Part shown: piece after piece, positions 8,250-15,351 of the stretch
How positions within the stretch are numbered: the first letter of the stretch is position 1
How the letters are laid out: each line of letters starts with the position of its first letter
The notes under the pieces: model-generated
The model's database searches: none
Told to the model about the DNA's origin: nothing
What the model saw: the letters and a program-made list of their open reading frames with translations, nothing else
Origin: an uncultured Collinsella sp.
GTDB taxonomy: Bacteria > Actinomycetota > Coriobacteriia > Coriobacteriales > Coriobacteriaceae
DNA: 33,252 nt
Direction of reading: 5' to 3'
NCBI GenBank assembly: GCA_902494565.1
Contig: CABUTN010000019.1
Location: forward strand, 1 to 33,252
Made by a program: the position numbers and the translations under genes

Positions 8250-9146
8250 GTGACCGATCGGTCCCTGACTCTTTCCGCGCCGGCAAAGATTAACCTCTAC
8301 CTGGGGGTTCATACCGAGCGCGATGACCGCGGCTACCACAGGGTCGATTCCCTGATGGCAGCCGTCGGTCTTTCCGATACCGTGACGGTCACGCCGGCAC
8401 AGGCGCTGGCCGTTCAGACGGTTCCGGCATCAGATTTTCCCATGCAAGAGAATACGGCGTATCGGGCTGCGGTTGCTATGGCCGAGCATTATGGTCGCGA
8501 GGCAAACATCTGCGTGACGATTGAGAAGCGCATTCCATTGTGCGCCGGCTTGGGCGGCCCCTCGACGGATGCGGCCGCGGTCATTGTCGCCTTGGCGGAG
8601 TTCTGGGGAATTGATCGCACCGACCCCGCGCTCGACGACATCGCGCGCGGCATTGGTGCTGACGTCCCGTTCTTTTTGCATGCGAGCCCTGCGTTCTACG
8701 TAGGTGGAGGAGACGTGCTGGCAACTGAGTACCCCGCGCTGCCCGCAACGCCCGTCGTGTTGGTCAAGCCGCGCGAGGCGAGCGTTTCGACAATTGAGGC
8801 CTATCGACGTTTTGACGAGGCCCCGGTGCCTGCGGACAAGCCCGGCGCGATAGCTTCTGCCTTGCGTGCTGGTGATGCCGAGACGGCATATGCACTCATC
8901 CATAACAACCTGGGTGTCATTTCCGCACAGATGGAGCCGCAGATTCAAACGGTCCTCGACTGGCTGCGTAAACAGGACGGCACCGTTGCTGTAGATGTGT
9001 GCGGATCGGGTGCCTGCTCGTTTGCCATTTGCGACACCGCCGACATGGCCGAAAGGCTTGCCGACGCTGCCCAGCAAAACGGCTGGTGGTCCTGCGCGAC
9101 TGAGCTTATTCCCAACACGGTTCAAATCGACGCGCCAAAGAAATAA
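8250..9146 (+). CDS. ispE: 4-diphosphocytidyl-2-C-methyl-D-erythritol kinase
   Basis: A GHMP kinase that phosphorylates CDP-methylerythritol with ATP, the fourth enzyme of the MEP isoprenoid pathway. It has 298 residues. The start is APAKINLYLGV, with the Lys and Asn of the substrate pocket. The ATP loop is PLCAGLGGPSTDAA, with GPST where many orthologues have GGSS. GADVPFFL follows, then a C-terminal GSGACSFAI motif. The start codon is GTG at 8250, 2 bases after veg. ispD and ispF are about 20 kb downstream in the window, so three MEP genes occur in two operons. Confidence 0.94.
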   Translation: MTDRSLTLSAPAKINLYLGVHTERDDRGYHRVDSLMAAVGLSDTVTVTPAQALAVQTVPASDFPMQENTAYRAAVAMAEHYGREANICVTIEKRIPLCAGLGGPSTDAAAVIVALAEFWGIDRTDPALDDIARGIGADVPFFLHASPAFYVGGGDVLATEYPALPATPVVLVKPREASVSTIEAYRRFDEAPVPADKPGAIASALRAGDAETAYALIHNNLGVISAQMEPQIQTVLDWLRKQDGTVAVDVCGSGACSFAICDTADMAERLADAAQQNGWWSCATELIPNTVQIDAPKK

Positions 9147-9195
9147 AAATTTCTCTAGCACGCGGCGAAAATCTTTGTTACTATAGTCGAGCTAA

Positions 9196-9272
9196 CGGGT
9201 TGTGGCTCAGTTTGGTAGAGCACTGCGTTCGGGACGCAGGGGTCGCTGGTTCAAATCCAGTCAACCCGACCA
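9196..9272 (+). tRNA. tRNA-Pro (anticodon CGG)
   Basis: A complete 77-base cloverleaf with encoded CCA. The acceptor stem CGGGTTG/CAACCCG has 7 perfect pairs with C1-G72, and the discriminator is A73, as expected for bacterial tRNA-Pro. The D arm is GCTC...GAGC. The anticodon stem CTGCG/CGCAG holds loop TTCGGGA, giving anticodon CGG. The T loop is TTCAAAT. It decodes CCG, a frequent codon at this GC content. Confidence 0.97.
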
Positions 9273-9282
9273 GAGCATGAGG

Positions 9283-9311
9283 AGGGACCGCTTCTTGCGG
9301 TCCCTTTTTTT
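9283..9311 (+). terminator. Intrinsic terminator after tRNA-Pro
   Basis: A perfect 9-bp stem (AGGGACCGC with GCGGTCCCT), loop TTCTT, then seven T. It starts 10 bases after the tRNA CCA. Confidence 0.93.
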
Positions 9312-9319
9312 AGCTAGTG

Positions 9320-9348
9320 TTGTGATACCGCGATACCCGCGGTATACT
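9320..9348 (+). promoter_or_regulatory. tatA promoter with embedded palindrome
   Basis: TTGTGA (9320-9325), a 17-base spacer and TATACT (9343-9348) form the best sigma-70-type promoter in the window. The perfect inverted repeat ATACCGCG-N5-CGCGGTAT (9325-9345) fills the spacer and covers half of the -10 box. A protein bound there would block polymerase, so it may be an operator (inference). Confidence 0.75.
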
Positions 9349-9384
9349 CATTCGAGCTTGTCTCGCTGTATTGTGGAGGTCTAC

Positions 9385-9660
9385 ATGTTTGGACTGAGGG
9401 CTCCTGAGCTCATCATTATTCTCGTCGTTGTCCTGATTATCTTCGGGCCCAAGAACCTGCCGAAGCTCGGCAAGTCCCTCGGCTCTACCGTCAAGAATAT
9501 CCGTGAGGGTATGGAGGGCGACGATAAGGCCGAGACCAAGCAGGCCGAGGAGGTCGTGGTCGAGCAGTCCGAGGAGGACAAGGAGATCGCTGAGCTCGAG
9601 GCCAAGCTCGCTGCTGCCAAGAAGAAGCAGGCAGAGGACAGCGACGCGGACGCAGAGTAG
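9385..9660 (+). CDS. tatA: Twin-arginine translocase subunit TatA/E
   Basis: The pore-forming subunit of the Tat pathway, which exports folded proteins with twin-arginine signals across the cytoplasmic membrane. It has 91 residues. A short N-terminal membrane helix (about residues 7-20, LIIILVVVLIIF) is followed by the hinge FGPKNLPKLGKSLG, an amphipathic helix, and a highly charged Glu/Lys-rich tail. The ATG at 9385 has GTGGAGG upstream. A longer frame reading back through the tRNA was discarded. tatC and tatB are not adjacent, so it is probably a single-gene unit between a strong promoter and a terminator. Confidence 0.92.
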   Translation: MFGLRAPELIIILVVVLIIFGPKNLPKLGKSLGSTVKNIREGMEGDDKAETKQAEEVVVEQSEEDKEIAELEAKLAAAKKKQAEDSDADAE

Positions 9661-9685
9661 TCCCATCCCTTTGGGGTGAGCACCT

Positions 9686-9718
9686 GACCGGCTTGCCCGC
9701 AGGCTAGCCGGTCTTTTT
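9686..9718 (+). terminator. Intrinsic terminator after tatA
   Basis: An 8-bp perfect stem (GACCGGCT with AGCCGGTC) with a 12-base loop is followed by five T, 25 bases after the tatA stop. Confidence 0.88.
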
Positions 9719-9766
9719 CGTTTTGTTGACAGTTGATTGTTTGATCAGAGTTGGGGAGATATCCGT

Positions 9767-10237
9767 ATGGACGCAAGCCAGATCGTACTGACCGCTGAGG
9801 GCCGCCAGAAGCTCGTCGAGGAGCTCGCTTGGCGTGAGGGCGATTACGCCAAGGAGATCGTCGAGGACATCAAGGAAGCCCGCGCGTTCGGCGACCTTTC
9901 GGAGAACTCCGAGTACGATGCCGCCAAGGACAAGCAGGCCCAGAATGCTGCTCGTATCGCCGAGATCCAGGCCATTCTTGCCAACGCTCAGGTTGCTGCC
10001 ACTACGGGCGATCTGACCGTCTCCATCGGTTCCACCGTTTCGCTGATTGATCCCAACGGCGAGGTCATGGAAGTCACGCTCGTTGGTACCACCGAGACCA
10101 ACTCGCTCGAGCACAAGATTTCCAACGAGTCTCCGGTCGGTCACGCCATCATCGGTCACGGCGAGGGCGACTCCGTCGAGGTCGTTACGCCTTCCGGCAA
10201 GACTCGCGTCTACACCATCGCCAAGATCGCACGCTAG
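9767..10237 (+). CDS. greA: Transcription elongation factor GreA
   Basis: Binds in the RNA polymerase secondary channel and stimulates cleavage of backtracked RNA. It has 156 residues, the normal length. The N-terminal coiled coil spans about residues 1-75. Its tip holds the invariant acidic pair in GDLSENSEYDAAKDKQA. The FKBP-like C-terminal domain includes SNESPVGHAIIGHGEGD and ends VYTIAKI. The ATG at 9767 follows TTGGGGAGAT; an in-frame TTG at 9737 is rejected. A hairpin separates it from lysS, 79 bases downstream. greA-lysS adjacency is also common in clostridia. Confidence 0.95.
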   Translation: MDASQIVLTAEGRQKLVEELAWREGDYAKEIVEDIKEARAFGDLSENSEYDAAKDKQAQNAARIAEIQAILANAQVAATTGDLTVSIGSTVSLIDPNGEVMEVTLVGTTETNSLEHKISNESPVGHAIIGHGEGDSVEVVTPSGKTRVYTIAKIAR

Positions 10238-10265
10238 ACCACGGTCCCGCGTAAAGGTATGTTTT

Positions 10266-10298
10266 CGCTCCCTGGGACCGAATCCTGGGGAGCGTTTT
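10266..10298 (+). terminator. Hairpin between greA and lysS
   Basis: A perfect 7-bp stem (CGCTCCC with GGGAGCG) with a 15-base loop is followed by TTTTAGTTT. It is a modest terminator or attenuator that would let some polymerase continue into lysS. Confidence 0.6.
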
Positions 10299-10316
10299 AG
10301 TTTGAGGAGCTAACTT

Positions 10317-12281
10317 ATGGCAGAGAACCAGAACGCCGCCGATCAGGCATCGACGCTCAACGACGAGCGCGCCACCCGCCTGGCCAAGCGCGCCGCCCTG
10401 TTCGAGGCGGGCCAGAACCCCTATCCCGAGCACTCTGAGCTTGAGGACTACGTCGCCGATATCGAGACTAAGTACGCCGATCTTGCCGATGGTGAGGACA
10501 CCGAGGATGTCGTGAAGATCGCCGGCCGTGTGGTCGCCAAGCGCGGTCAGGGCAAGATCATGTTCATCGTCGTGCGCGATGCGACTGCCGAGATTCAACT
10601 GTTCTGCCGCATCAACGACATGGACGAGGCTGCCTGGAATACGCTCAAGGCCCTCGACCTGGGCGACATCCTGGGCGTGACCGGCGTGGTCGTGCGCACC
10701 CAGCGCGGCCAGCTTTCCGTTGCTCCTAAGAGCGCGACCCTGCTTGCCAAGGCCGTTCGTCCGCTGCCCGAGAAGTTCCACGGTCTTTCCGACAAGGAGA
10801 CCCGCTATCGCCAGCGCTATGTCGACCTGATCGCCAACGACGACGTTCGCGAGACCTTCCGTAAGCGTTCGCAGATTCTCTCCACCTTCCGTCGCTTTAT
10901 GGAGTCCGACGGCTACATGGAGGTCGAGACCCCCATCCTGCAGACCATCCAGGGCGGCGCTACTGCCAAGCCGTTCATTACCCACTTCAACGCGCTCGAT
11001 CAGGAGTGCTACCTGCGTATTGCCACCGAGCTGCACCTCAAGCGCTGCATTGTCGGTGGTTTTGAGCGCGTGTTCGAGATCGGCCGCATCTTCCGTAACG
11101 AGGGCATGGACCTTACCCACAACCCCGAGTTCACCACGATGGAGGCCTACCGTGCCTTCTCCGACCTCGAGGGCATGAAGGCACTCGCCCAGGGTGTCAT
11201 CAAGGCTGCCAACAAGGCCATCGGCAACCCCGAGGTCATCGAGTACCAGGGCCAGACCATCGACCTTTCTGGTGAGTGGGCCAGCCGTCCCATGACCGAC
11301 ATCGTCTCCGACGTGCTCGGCAAGCAGGTCACCATTGACACGCCAGTCGAGGAGCTTGCTGCCGCCGCGCGCGAGAAGGGCCTGGAGATCAAGCCCGAGT
11401 GGACTGCTGGCAAGATCATCGCCGAGATTTACGATGAGCTGGGCGAGGACACCATCGTCAACCCGACGTTCGTGTGCGATTACCCCATCGAGGTCAGCCC
11501 GCTTGCCAAGCGTTTTGAGGACGACCCGCGCCTGACGCACCGCTTTGAGCTGGTTATTGCCGGTCACGAGTACGCCAACGCGTTCTCCGAGCTCAACGAC
11601 CCGGTCGACCAGGCCGAGCGCTTTGCCGCCCAGATGGCCGAGAAGGCCGGCGGTGACGACGAGGCCATGGAGTACGACGAGGACTACGTGCGCGCCCTCG
11701 AGTACGGTATGCCTCCCGCGGGCGGCATTGGCATCGGCATCGACCGCGTGGTCATGCTGCTCACCAACCAGGCTTCTATCCGCGACGTGCTGCTGTTCCC
11801 GCACATGAAGCCCGAGAAGGGTTTCCAGTCCGGTGCCGCTGCCGCCAAGGCTGCCGAGGCCGGCAACGCCGCGAGCCCGTTCGTTAAGTCGCTTAAGCCC
11901 ACGCTCGATTACTCCAAGATCGCCGTTGAGCCGCTGTTTGAGGAGTTCGTCGACTTTGATACCTTCTCCAAGAGCGACTTCCGCGCTGTGAAGGTCAAGG
12001 CATGCGAGGCCGTCAAGAAGTCCAAGAAGCTGCTGAACTTTACGCTCGACGACGGCACCGGCACCGACCGCACCATCCTCTCCGGTATTCACGCTTATTA
12101 CGAGCCCGAGGACCTGGTTGGCAAGACCTTGCTCGCCATCACCAACCTGCCTCCGCGCAAGATGATGGGTATTCCCAGCTGCGGCATGCTGATCAGCGCT
12201 GTCCACGAGGAGGAGGGCGAGGAGCGCCTCAACCTGATCCAGCTCGACGCCTCCATCCCCGCCGGCGCAAAGATGTACTAA
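10317..12281 (+). CDS. lysS: Lysyl-tRNA synthetase, class II, with C-terminal tRNA-binding domain
   Basis: Charges tRNA-Lys with lysine. It has 654 residues, about 150 more than the usual bacterial class II enzyme. Residues about 55-160 form the N-terminal anticodon-binding OB-fold. The catalytic core has motif 2 at about 248-280 (FEIGRIFRNEGMDLTHNPEF) and motif 3 near 463-482 (GIGIGIDRVVML). After a linker rich in Ala and Lys, about residues 544-654 form an extra OB-fold of the Trbp111/EMAP II type found at the end of many MetRS and PheRS beta chains (FRAVKVKACEAVKKSKKLL, NLPPRKMMGIPSCGMLISA). This domain probably adds non-specific tRNA affinity (inference). The ATG follows TGAGGAG. No T-box is visible upstream. 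Confidence 0.95.
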   Translation: MAENQNAADQASTLNDERATRLAKRAALFEAGQNPYPEHSELEDYVADIETKYADLADGEDTEDVVKIAGRVVAKRGQGKIMFIVVRDATAEIQLFCRINDMDEAAWNTLKALDLGDILGVTGVVVRTQRGQLSVAPKSATLLAKAVRPLPEKFHGLSDKETRYRQRYVDLIANDDVRETFRKRSQILSTFRRFMESDGYMEVETPILQTIQGGATAKPFITHFNALDQECYLRIATELHLKRCIVGGFERVFEIGRIFRNEGMDLTHNPEFTTMEAYRAFSDLEGMKALAQGVIKAANKAIGNPEVIEYQGQTIDLSGEWASRPMTDIVSDVLGKQVTIDTPVEELAAAAREKGLEIKPEWTAGKIIAEIYDELGEDTIVNPTFVCDYPIEVSPLAKRFEDDPRLTHRFELVIAGHEYANAFSELNDPVDQAERFAAQMAEKAGGDDEAMEYDEDYVRALEYGMPPAGGIGIGIDRVVMLLTNQASIRDVLLFPHMKPEKGFQSGAAAAKAAEAGNAASPFVKSLKPTLDYSKIAVEPLFEEFVDFDTFSKSDFRAVKVKACEAVKKSKKLLNFTLDDGTGTDRTILSGIHAYYEPEDLVGKTLLAITNLPPRKMMGIPSCGMLISAVHEEEGEERLNLIQLDASIPAGAKMY

Positions 12282-12284
12282 CTT

Positions 12285-12311
12285 GTTACGCGGTTCTACG
12301 AACCGCGTAAC
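12285..12311. repeat. GTTACGCGG hairpin repeat, copy B
   Basis: Perfect 12-bp arms (GTTACGCGGTTC and GAACCGCGTAAC) with a 3-base loop, 3 bases after the lysS stop. Downstream lies GACGCTGCGCG and then GGACAATCTG, both matched after copy C, so B and C form a degenerate tandem repeat of about 93 bp. No U-tract. Confidence 0.8.
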
Positions 12312-12376
12312 GGCTCGACGCTGCGCGGGCCGCATTTGGACAATCTGACGTTCAACTTCAAGGGCGCGACCTAGGT

Positions 12377-12406
12377 GGTTACGCGGGTTTGCCAACCCGC
12401 GTAACC
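12377..12406. repeat. GTTACGCGG hairpin repeat, copy C
   Basis: Perfect 13-bp arms (GGTTACGCGGGTT and AACCCGCGTAACC) with loop TGCC. It is followed by GACGCTGCGCG (12411) and GGCGACAATTTG (12430), then by the lysS terminator. Copies A, B and C differ in the inner base pairs, but the changes are compensated on both arms. Confidence 0.8.
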
Positions 12407-12447
12407 AGTTGACGCTGCGCGCCGCCCAGGGCGACAATTTGTCATTC

Positions 12448-12489
12448 AAAAGGCAAGGCATGACCAGAAGGTCTATGCCTTGCCTTTTT
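12448..12489 (+). terminator. Strong terminator of lysS
   Basis: A stem of 18 bp with one bulged base and loop AGAA is followed by five T, about 170 bases after the lysS stop. The transcript would therefore carry hairpin repeats B and C in its 3' untranslated region. On the reverse strand the stem is preceded by a matching A-run, so it could work in both directions. Confidence 0.92.
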
Positions 12490-12573
12490 CATGCCAACTT
12501 GTTCGCCCTGGACGTCGCTCGCTGTCCGTCCTCTACCTGCGGCGTTGACTTGGTTGACACTTAGAACATCGAT

Positions 12574-12604
12574 GTAGTCATTGGGGACGTTATTAAACGA
12601 CTAC
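12574..12604. repeat. GGGAC-loop hairpin repeat, copy 2
   Basis: Arms GTAGTCATT and AACGACTAC (one mismatch) enclose the 13-base loop GGGGACGTTATTA. Arm sequences differ from copy 1, but loop length and the GGGAC start are shared. The rest of the 12490-12709 gap holds a second weak stem (ACGGCT...AGCCGT then CTCTTTT, 12607-12648) and the 5' leader of the next gene. No open frame there looks real. Confidence 0.55.
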
Positions 12605-12709
12605 CCACGGCTATTGCGCACATGGCTCGCATGACAGCCGTCTCTTTTATGTTTCCTTTAGCCGTTGCTGCCTAGGATGGGGGTTAGTCGGTAGGAAGGG
12701 AGCGTCTAT

Positions 12710-14278
12710 ATGGACGACGCGAGCGAGCGTTCAATCGAAGAGGACATGCTCGATCAGTTCAATTACTTTGATGATGAGGACGAGGAGCTGATCGACCGTC
12801 GCGAGCCAGCGCCGCTTGATTCCTTTGATCTGGTCGATGAAGAGACTGATGAGGTTGAGGACGAATCAACGGAGCCCCCACAGCCTTCGCGCCTTGACTC
12901 GCTGCTTTCGAGAGCCCCCATGCACCACGGCGTTCGTGCCGGCGCGCTCCATATGAAAACTGACTGGCACCAGATCGTGACGGCAGGCGATGAGCTTGCC
13001 GTCGATGCGCCGCTCACCGATAAATCATCCATCATCTGCCGCACCGGCATGCTTATGCTGGCAAGCGGAACGGGTGCCTGGCGCGTGCGCGATACCATGA
13101 ATCGTGTTGCCGCCGTACTCGGTGTCACCATCCACGTTGACTTAAGTCTTCTGTCGTTTGAGTGCACCTGCATCGAAGATGGCCACTGCTTTAACGAGGT
13201 TGTCAGCCTGCCCACAACGGGAGTCAATACCCATCGCATTTGGATGATGGAGAGCTTCTTAAAGGAAATCGAGACGTATGGGCGCCGGTTTACCGTGCAC
13301 GAATACCACGAGATGCTCAAGACCGTTGAGAGTTCAAAACCCGATTACTCTCCCTGGCAACAGGGCCTTGCGGCAGCTTGTGCTTGCGGCGCCTTCGTCT
13401 TTTTGCTCGGCGGCGGCCCTATCGAGATGGCCTGCGCGTTTGTGGGCGCGGGTGTCGGCAACTTTGCCCGCTCCCATATTCTCAAGCAAGGCCTTGGTCA
13501 GTTCAGCGCGCTGACGACCGGCGTTGCGCTCGCTTGCGTTTCGTATCTGCTGGCATTGCTCGGCCTTGGCCAGGTCATACCGGGGGCAATGTCGCACCAA
13601 GAAGGCTATATCGGCGCCATGCTCTTTGTGATTCCCGGCTTTCCGCTCATTACGGCGGGCCTCGACATCGCCAAGCTCGACATGCGAAGCGGTATCGAGC
13701 GCCTTTCATATGCCGTATCGATTATTGTGATGGCGACCCTCGTAGGTTGGATGGTTGCCGAGTGTGTTGGCCTGGCGCCGGACGACTTTGCCCCACTGGG
13801 CCTTTCGCCGCTTGCCCTTACGCTCCTGCGCGTGGTGATGAGCTTCGTTGGCGTATTCGGCTTCTCGGTGATGTTCAACAGCCCGGTAAAGATGGCCGCG
13901 GCAGCTGGGTTGATCGGCGCCGTGTCCAATACCCTGCGTCTGACCCTTGTCGATGCGCCGACGATGATTCCCTTCCTGGGCCTCAGCACGGGAATGCCTC
14001 CCGAGGCAGCAGCGTTTATCGGCGCGCTGGTATCGGGGCTGCTCGCAAGCTTGGCTGAAGTCAAGCTCACCTACCCGCGCATCGCCCTCACGGTGCCTTC
14101 GATTGTCATTATGGTGCCGGGCTTGTATCTGTATCGCTCGATGTATTACATGTGCACCTTCGACACGGTCAATATGCTCGGCTGGTTTGTGCGCGCAGTG
14201 CTCATCGTAGCGTTTCTGCCCGTTGGACTGGGTGTGGCGCGTACGCTCACCGACCCTCGCTGGCGCCACACCAGCTAA
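12710..14278 (+). CDS. ThrE-family threonine/serine exporter-like membrane protein
   Basis: A 522-residue integral membrane protein combining the two parts of the ThrE family (DUF1212 then DUF3815), which exports threonine and serine in Corynebacterium. Residues 1-70 are very acidic and hydrophilic. The cytoplasmic segment with GTGAWRVRDTMNRVAAVLG near 120-140 is typical of the first domain. About ten hydrophobic helices follow from about 220 on, including the PGFPLITAGLDIAKLDMRSG signature near 310. The C-terminal half (from about 370) ends with PSIVIMVPGLYLYRSMYYM. The ATG follows GGAAGGGAGCG. It appears monocistronic. Substrate is inferred from the family only; the acidic N-terminal tail is unusual. 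Confidence 0.85.
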   Translation: MDDASERSIEEDMLDQFNYFDDEDEELIDRREPAPLDSFDLVDEETDEVEDESTEPPQPSRLDSLLSRAPMHHGVRAGALHMKTDWHQIVTAGDELAVDAPLTDKSSIICRTGMLMLASGTGAWRVRDTMNRVAAVLGVTIHVDLSLLSFECTCIEDGHCFNEVVSLPTTGVNTHRIWMMESFLKEIETYGRRFTVHEYHEMLKTVESSKPDYSPWQQGLAAACACGAFVFLLGGGPIEMACAFVGAGVGNFARSHILKQGLGQFSALTTGVALACVSYLLALLGLGQVIPGAMSHQEGYIGAMLFVIPGFPLITAGLDIAKLDMRSGIERLSYAVSIIVMATLVGWMVAECVGLAPDDFAPLGLSPLALTLLRVVMSFVGVFGFSVMFNSPVKMAAAAGLIGAVSNTLRLTLVDAPTMIPFLGLSTGMPPEAAAFIGALVSGLLASLAEVKLTYPRIALTVPSIVIMVPGLYLYRSMYYMCTFDTVNMLGWFVRAVLIVAFLPVGLGVARTLTDPRWRHTS

Positions 14279-14311
14279 TTGGTACAAGGGGGACAGGTTA
14301 CTTTGCACCAA
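14279..14311. repeat. GGGAC-loop hairpin repeat, copy 3
   Basis: Arms TTGGTACAA and TTGCACCAA (one mismatch) surround GGGGGACAGGTTACT. It begins on the base after the exporter stop codon. It shares GGGACAGGTT with copy 1 at 6545-6554. Confidence 0.65.
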
Positions 14312-14314
14312 ATG

Positions 14315-14381
14315 AGTTGCGGTGAAATAGGGACTGAATTGCTGCTTAAAGGGTCAAAACAGTCCGTATTCCACCGCAACT
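14315..14381. repeat. Long imperfect inverted repeat
   Basis: Arms 14315-14336 and 14360-14381 match over 20 of 22 positions (outer AGTTGCGGTG with CACCGCAACT) around a 23-base loop. It directly follows GGGAC copy 3, and its left arm also contains GGGACTG. It may be a compound or derived member of the same family. No coding frame is visible. Confidence 0.7.
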
Positions 14382-14430
14382 TATGGGGTCGGGGGATTAT
14401 CGGTGCCCTGCATCTTCATAAACTCAACGC

Positions 14431-14460
14431 TTACGAAGCGCATGCGTTTCGTGCTAGGCT
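14431..14460 (+). promoter_or_regulatory. Possible promoter upstream of DUF2798-like gene
   Basis: TTACGA and TAGGCT with an 18-base spacer and a TGC extension of the -10. A start near 14467 would make a leader of about 80 bases ending in the terminator at 14497-14547. Weak consensus. Confidence 0.35.
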
Positions 14461-14496
14461 GGTTCCACCACATAAGTAGTCGCAGACGCGCGTACC

Positions 14497-14547
14497 ACGG
14501 GCGGGCGAGATGAAGTTCCAACAGCTCCATCTTGCCCGCCCGTTTTT
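14497..14547 (+). terminator. Leader terminator/attenuator before DUF2798-like gene
   Basis: Arms 14497-14512 and 14528-14543 form a 16-bp stem (one G-U) with a 15-base loop, followed by five T. It ends 44 bases before the next start codon, so it either attenuates that gene or ends a separate short RNA. Confidence 0.85.
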
Positions 14548-14591
14548 GTTGCGTGGCGCCGCGGTACAACACAGAGAGGAATCTGCCCTTT

Positions 14592-15140
14592 ATGCCTATC
14601 AACAAACGAGAGAGCCTGCTGTTCACCTTTATCATGTGCTTTTGCATGGTGCTCTGGATGAGCATCTACAACGTTGCCCTGCAGCACGGGGCCATCAACG
14701 GCGAGGTCGTTGCCACTGCGTGGCTCGGCTTCCCCGTTGCCTACATTTTTGCCATGTGCTGCGACTGGTTCGTCGCCAGCCCGCTCGCCAAGGGTTTCGC
14801 CTTTAAGTACTTGGTCACGCCGGGCAAGAGCTCGCCACTTGCCATGACGCTCGCCGTCAGCTCCTGCATGGTCGTTCCCATGGTCATCATCATGTCGCTG
14901 TACGGTGCCTGTGAGGGTCTGACGCACATGCCCGGCGGCATCCTTGCGAACCTGTATTCCGTGCCCGCGATCTGGATGATCAACATCCCGCATAATTTTG
15001 TGATGGCGCTGCCGTGGAACCTTTTGGTAGCCGGTCCGATTTCCCGCTTCGTCTTCCGTCGCGCCTTCCCTGTGGGGACGGTTTTCGAGGAGGAGCATGC
15101 CGAGCTCTTGGAGCAGGCTATGGCTCCTGAGTGCGAGTAG
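14592..15140 (+). CDS. DUF2798-like four-helix membrane protein
   Basis: A 182-residue membrane protein of unknown function. It has two similar halves: helices at about 8-30 and 40-60, then 78-102 and 115-140. The first half contains FIMCFCMVLWMSIYNVAL and a Pro in the second helix (WLGFPVAYIFAM); the second half repeats this layout (SSCMVVPMVIIMSLYGA, then NFVMALPWNLLVAGP). This duplicated layout resembles DUF2798 proteins, which I recognise only by pattern. The ATG at 14592 has AGAGAGGA upstream; an in-frame ATG at 14532 lies inside the terminator and is rejected. Expression is probably set by the upstream leader. Confidence 0.72.
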   Translation: MPINKRESLLFTFIMCFCMVLWMSIYNVALQHGAINGEVVATAWLGFPVAYIFAMCCDWFVASPLAKGFAFKYLVTPGKSSPLAMTLAVSSCMVVPMVIIMSLYGACEGLTHMPGGILANLYSVPAIWMINIPHNFVMALPWNLLVAGPISRFVFRRAFPVGTVFEEEHAELLEQAMAPECE

Positions 15141-15142
15141 CT

Positions 15143-15194
15143 CGCTTAGGGATCTGCTGAGCGCGGGCGACTTGCTTGGTTGGAGCCCTAAGCG
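15143..15194. other. Inverted repeat in the 15141-15306 gap
   Basis: CGCTTAGGG (15143-15151) and CCCTAAGCG (15186-15194) are perfect 9-base complements around 34 bases, just after the DUF2798-like stop. No T-run follows. The rest of the gap to 15306 shows no gene or known motif. Confidence 0.4.
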
Positions 15195-15306
15195 TGGATA
15201 GCTCTCTCGGCGACATCGCGGGCGTGAGCGGTGCACATGACCGGAGGGCCCGTGCTGCTCCGTTGCCCGACGTGCTAGCGCGCAGAACAATCTGTTGGTG
15301 CATTCG

Positions 15307-15339
15307 GCGGCTGCTGAAGCGTTTCGGCAGCCGCTTTTT
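15307..15339 (+). terminator. Intrinsic terminator upstream of activase operon
   Basis: An 8-bp perfect stem (GCGGCTGC with GCAGCCGC) and a 12-base loop is followed by TTTTT. It separates the DUF2798-like transcript from the activase promoter. Confidence 0.85.
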
Positions 15340-15351
15340 ATACGGAGTTTA

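Noticed and set aside
9202..9384. N-terminal extension of tatA through the tRNA
   Set aside because: The region holds a complete tRNA, a terminator and a promoter. TatA must start just before its membrane helix at 9385.
10240..10316. T-box or lysine riboswitch before lysS
   Set aside because: No T-box core and no lysine aptamer features; only a small terminator-like hairpin.
10185..12461. 758-residue open frame on the reverse strand across lysS
   Set aside because: It mirrors the codon pattern of lysS, has no recognisable domain and no ribosome site. High-GC genes commonly open the opposite frame.
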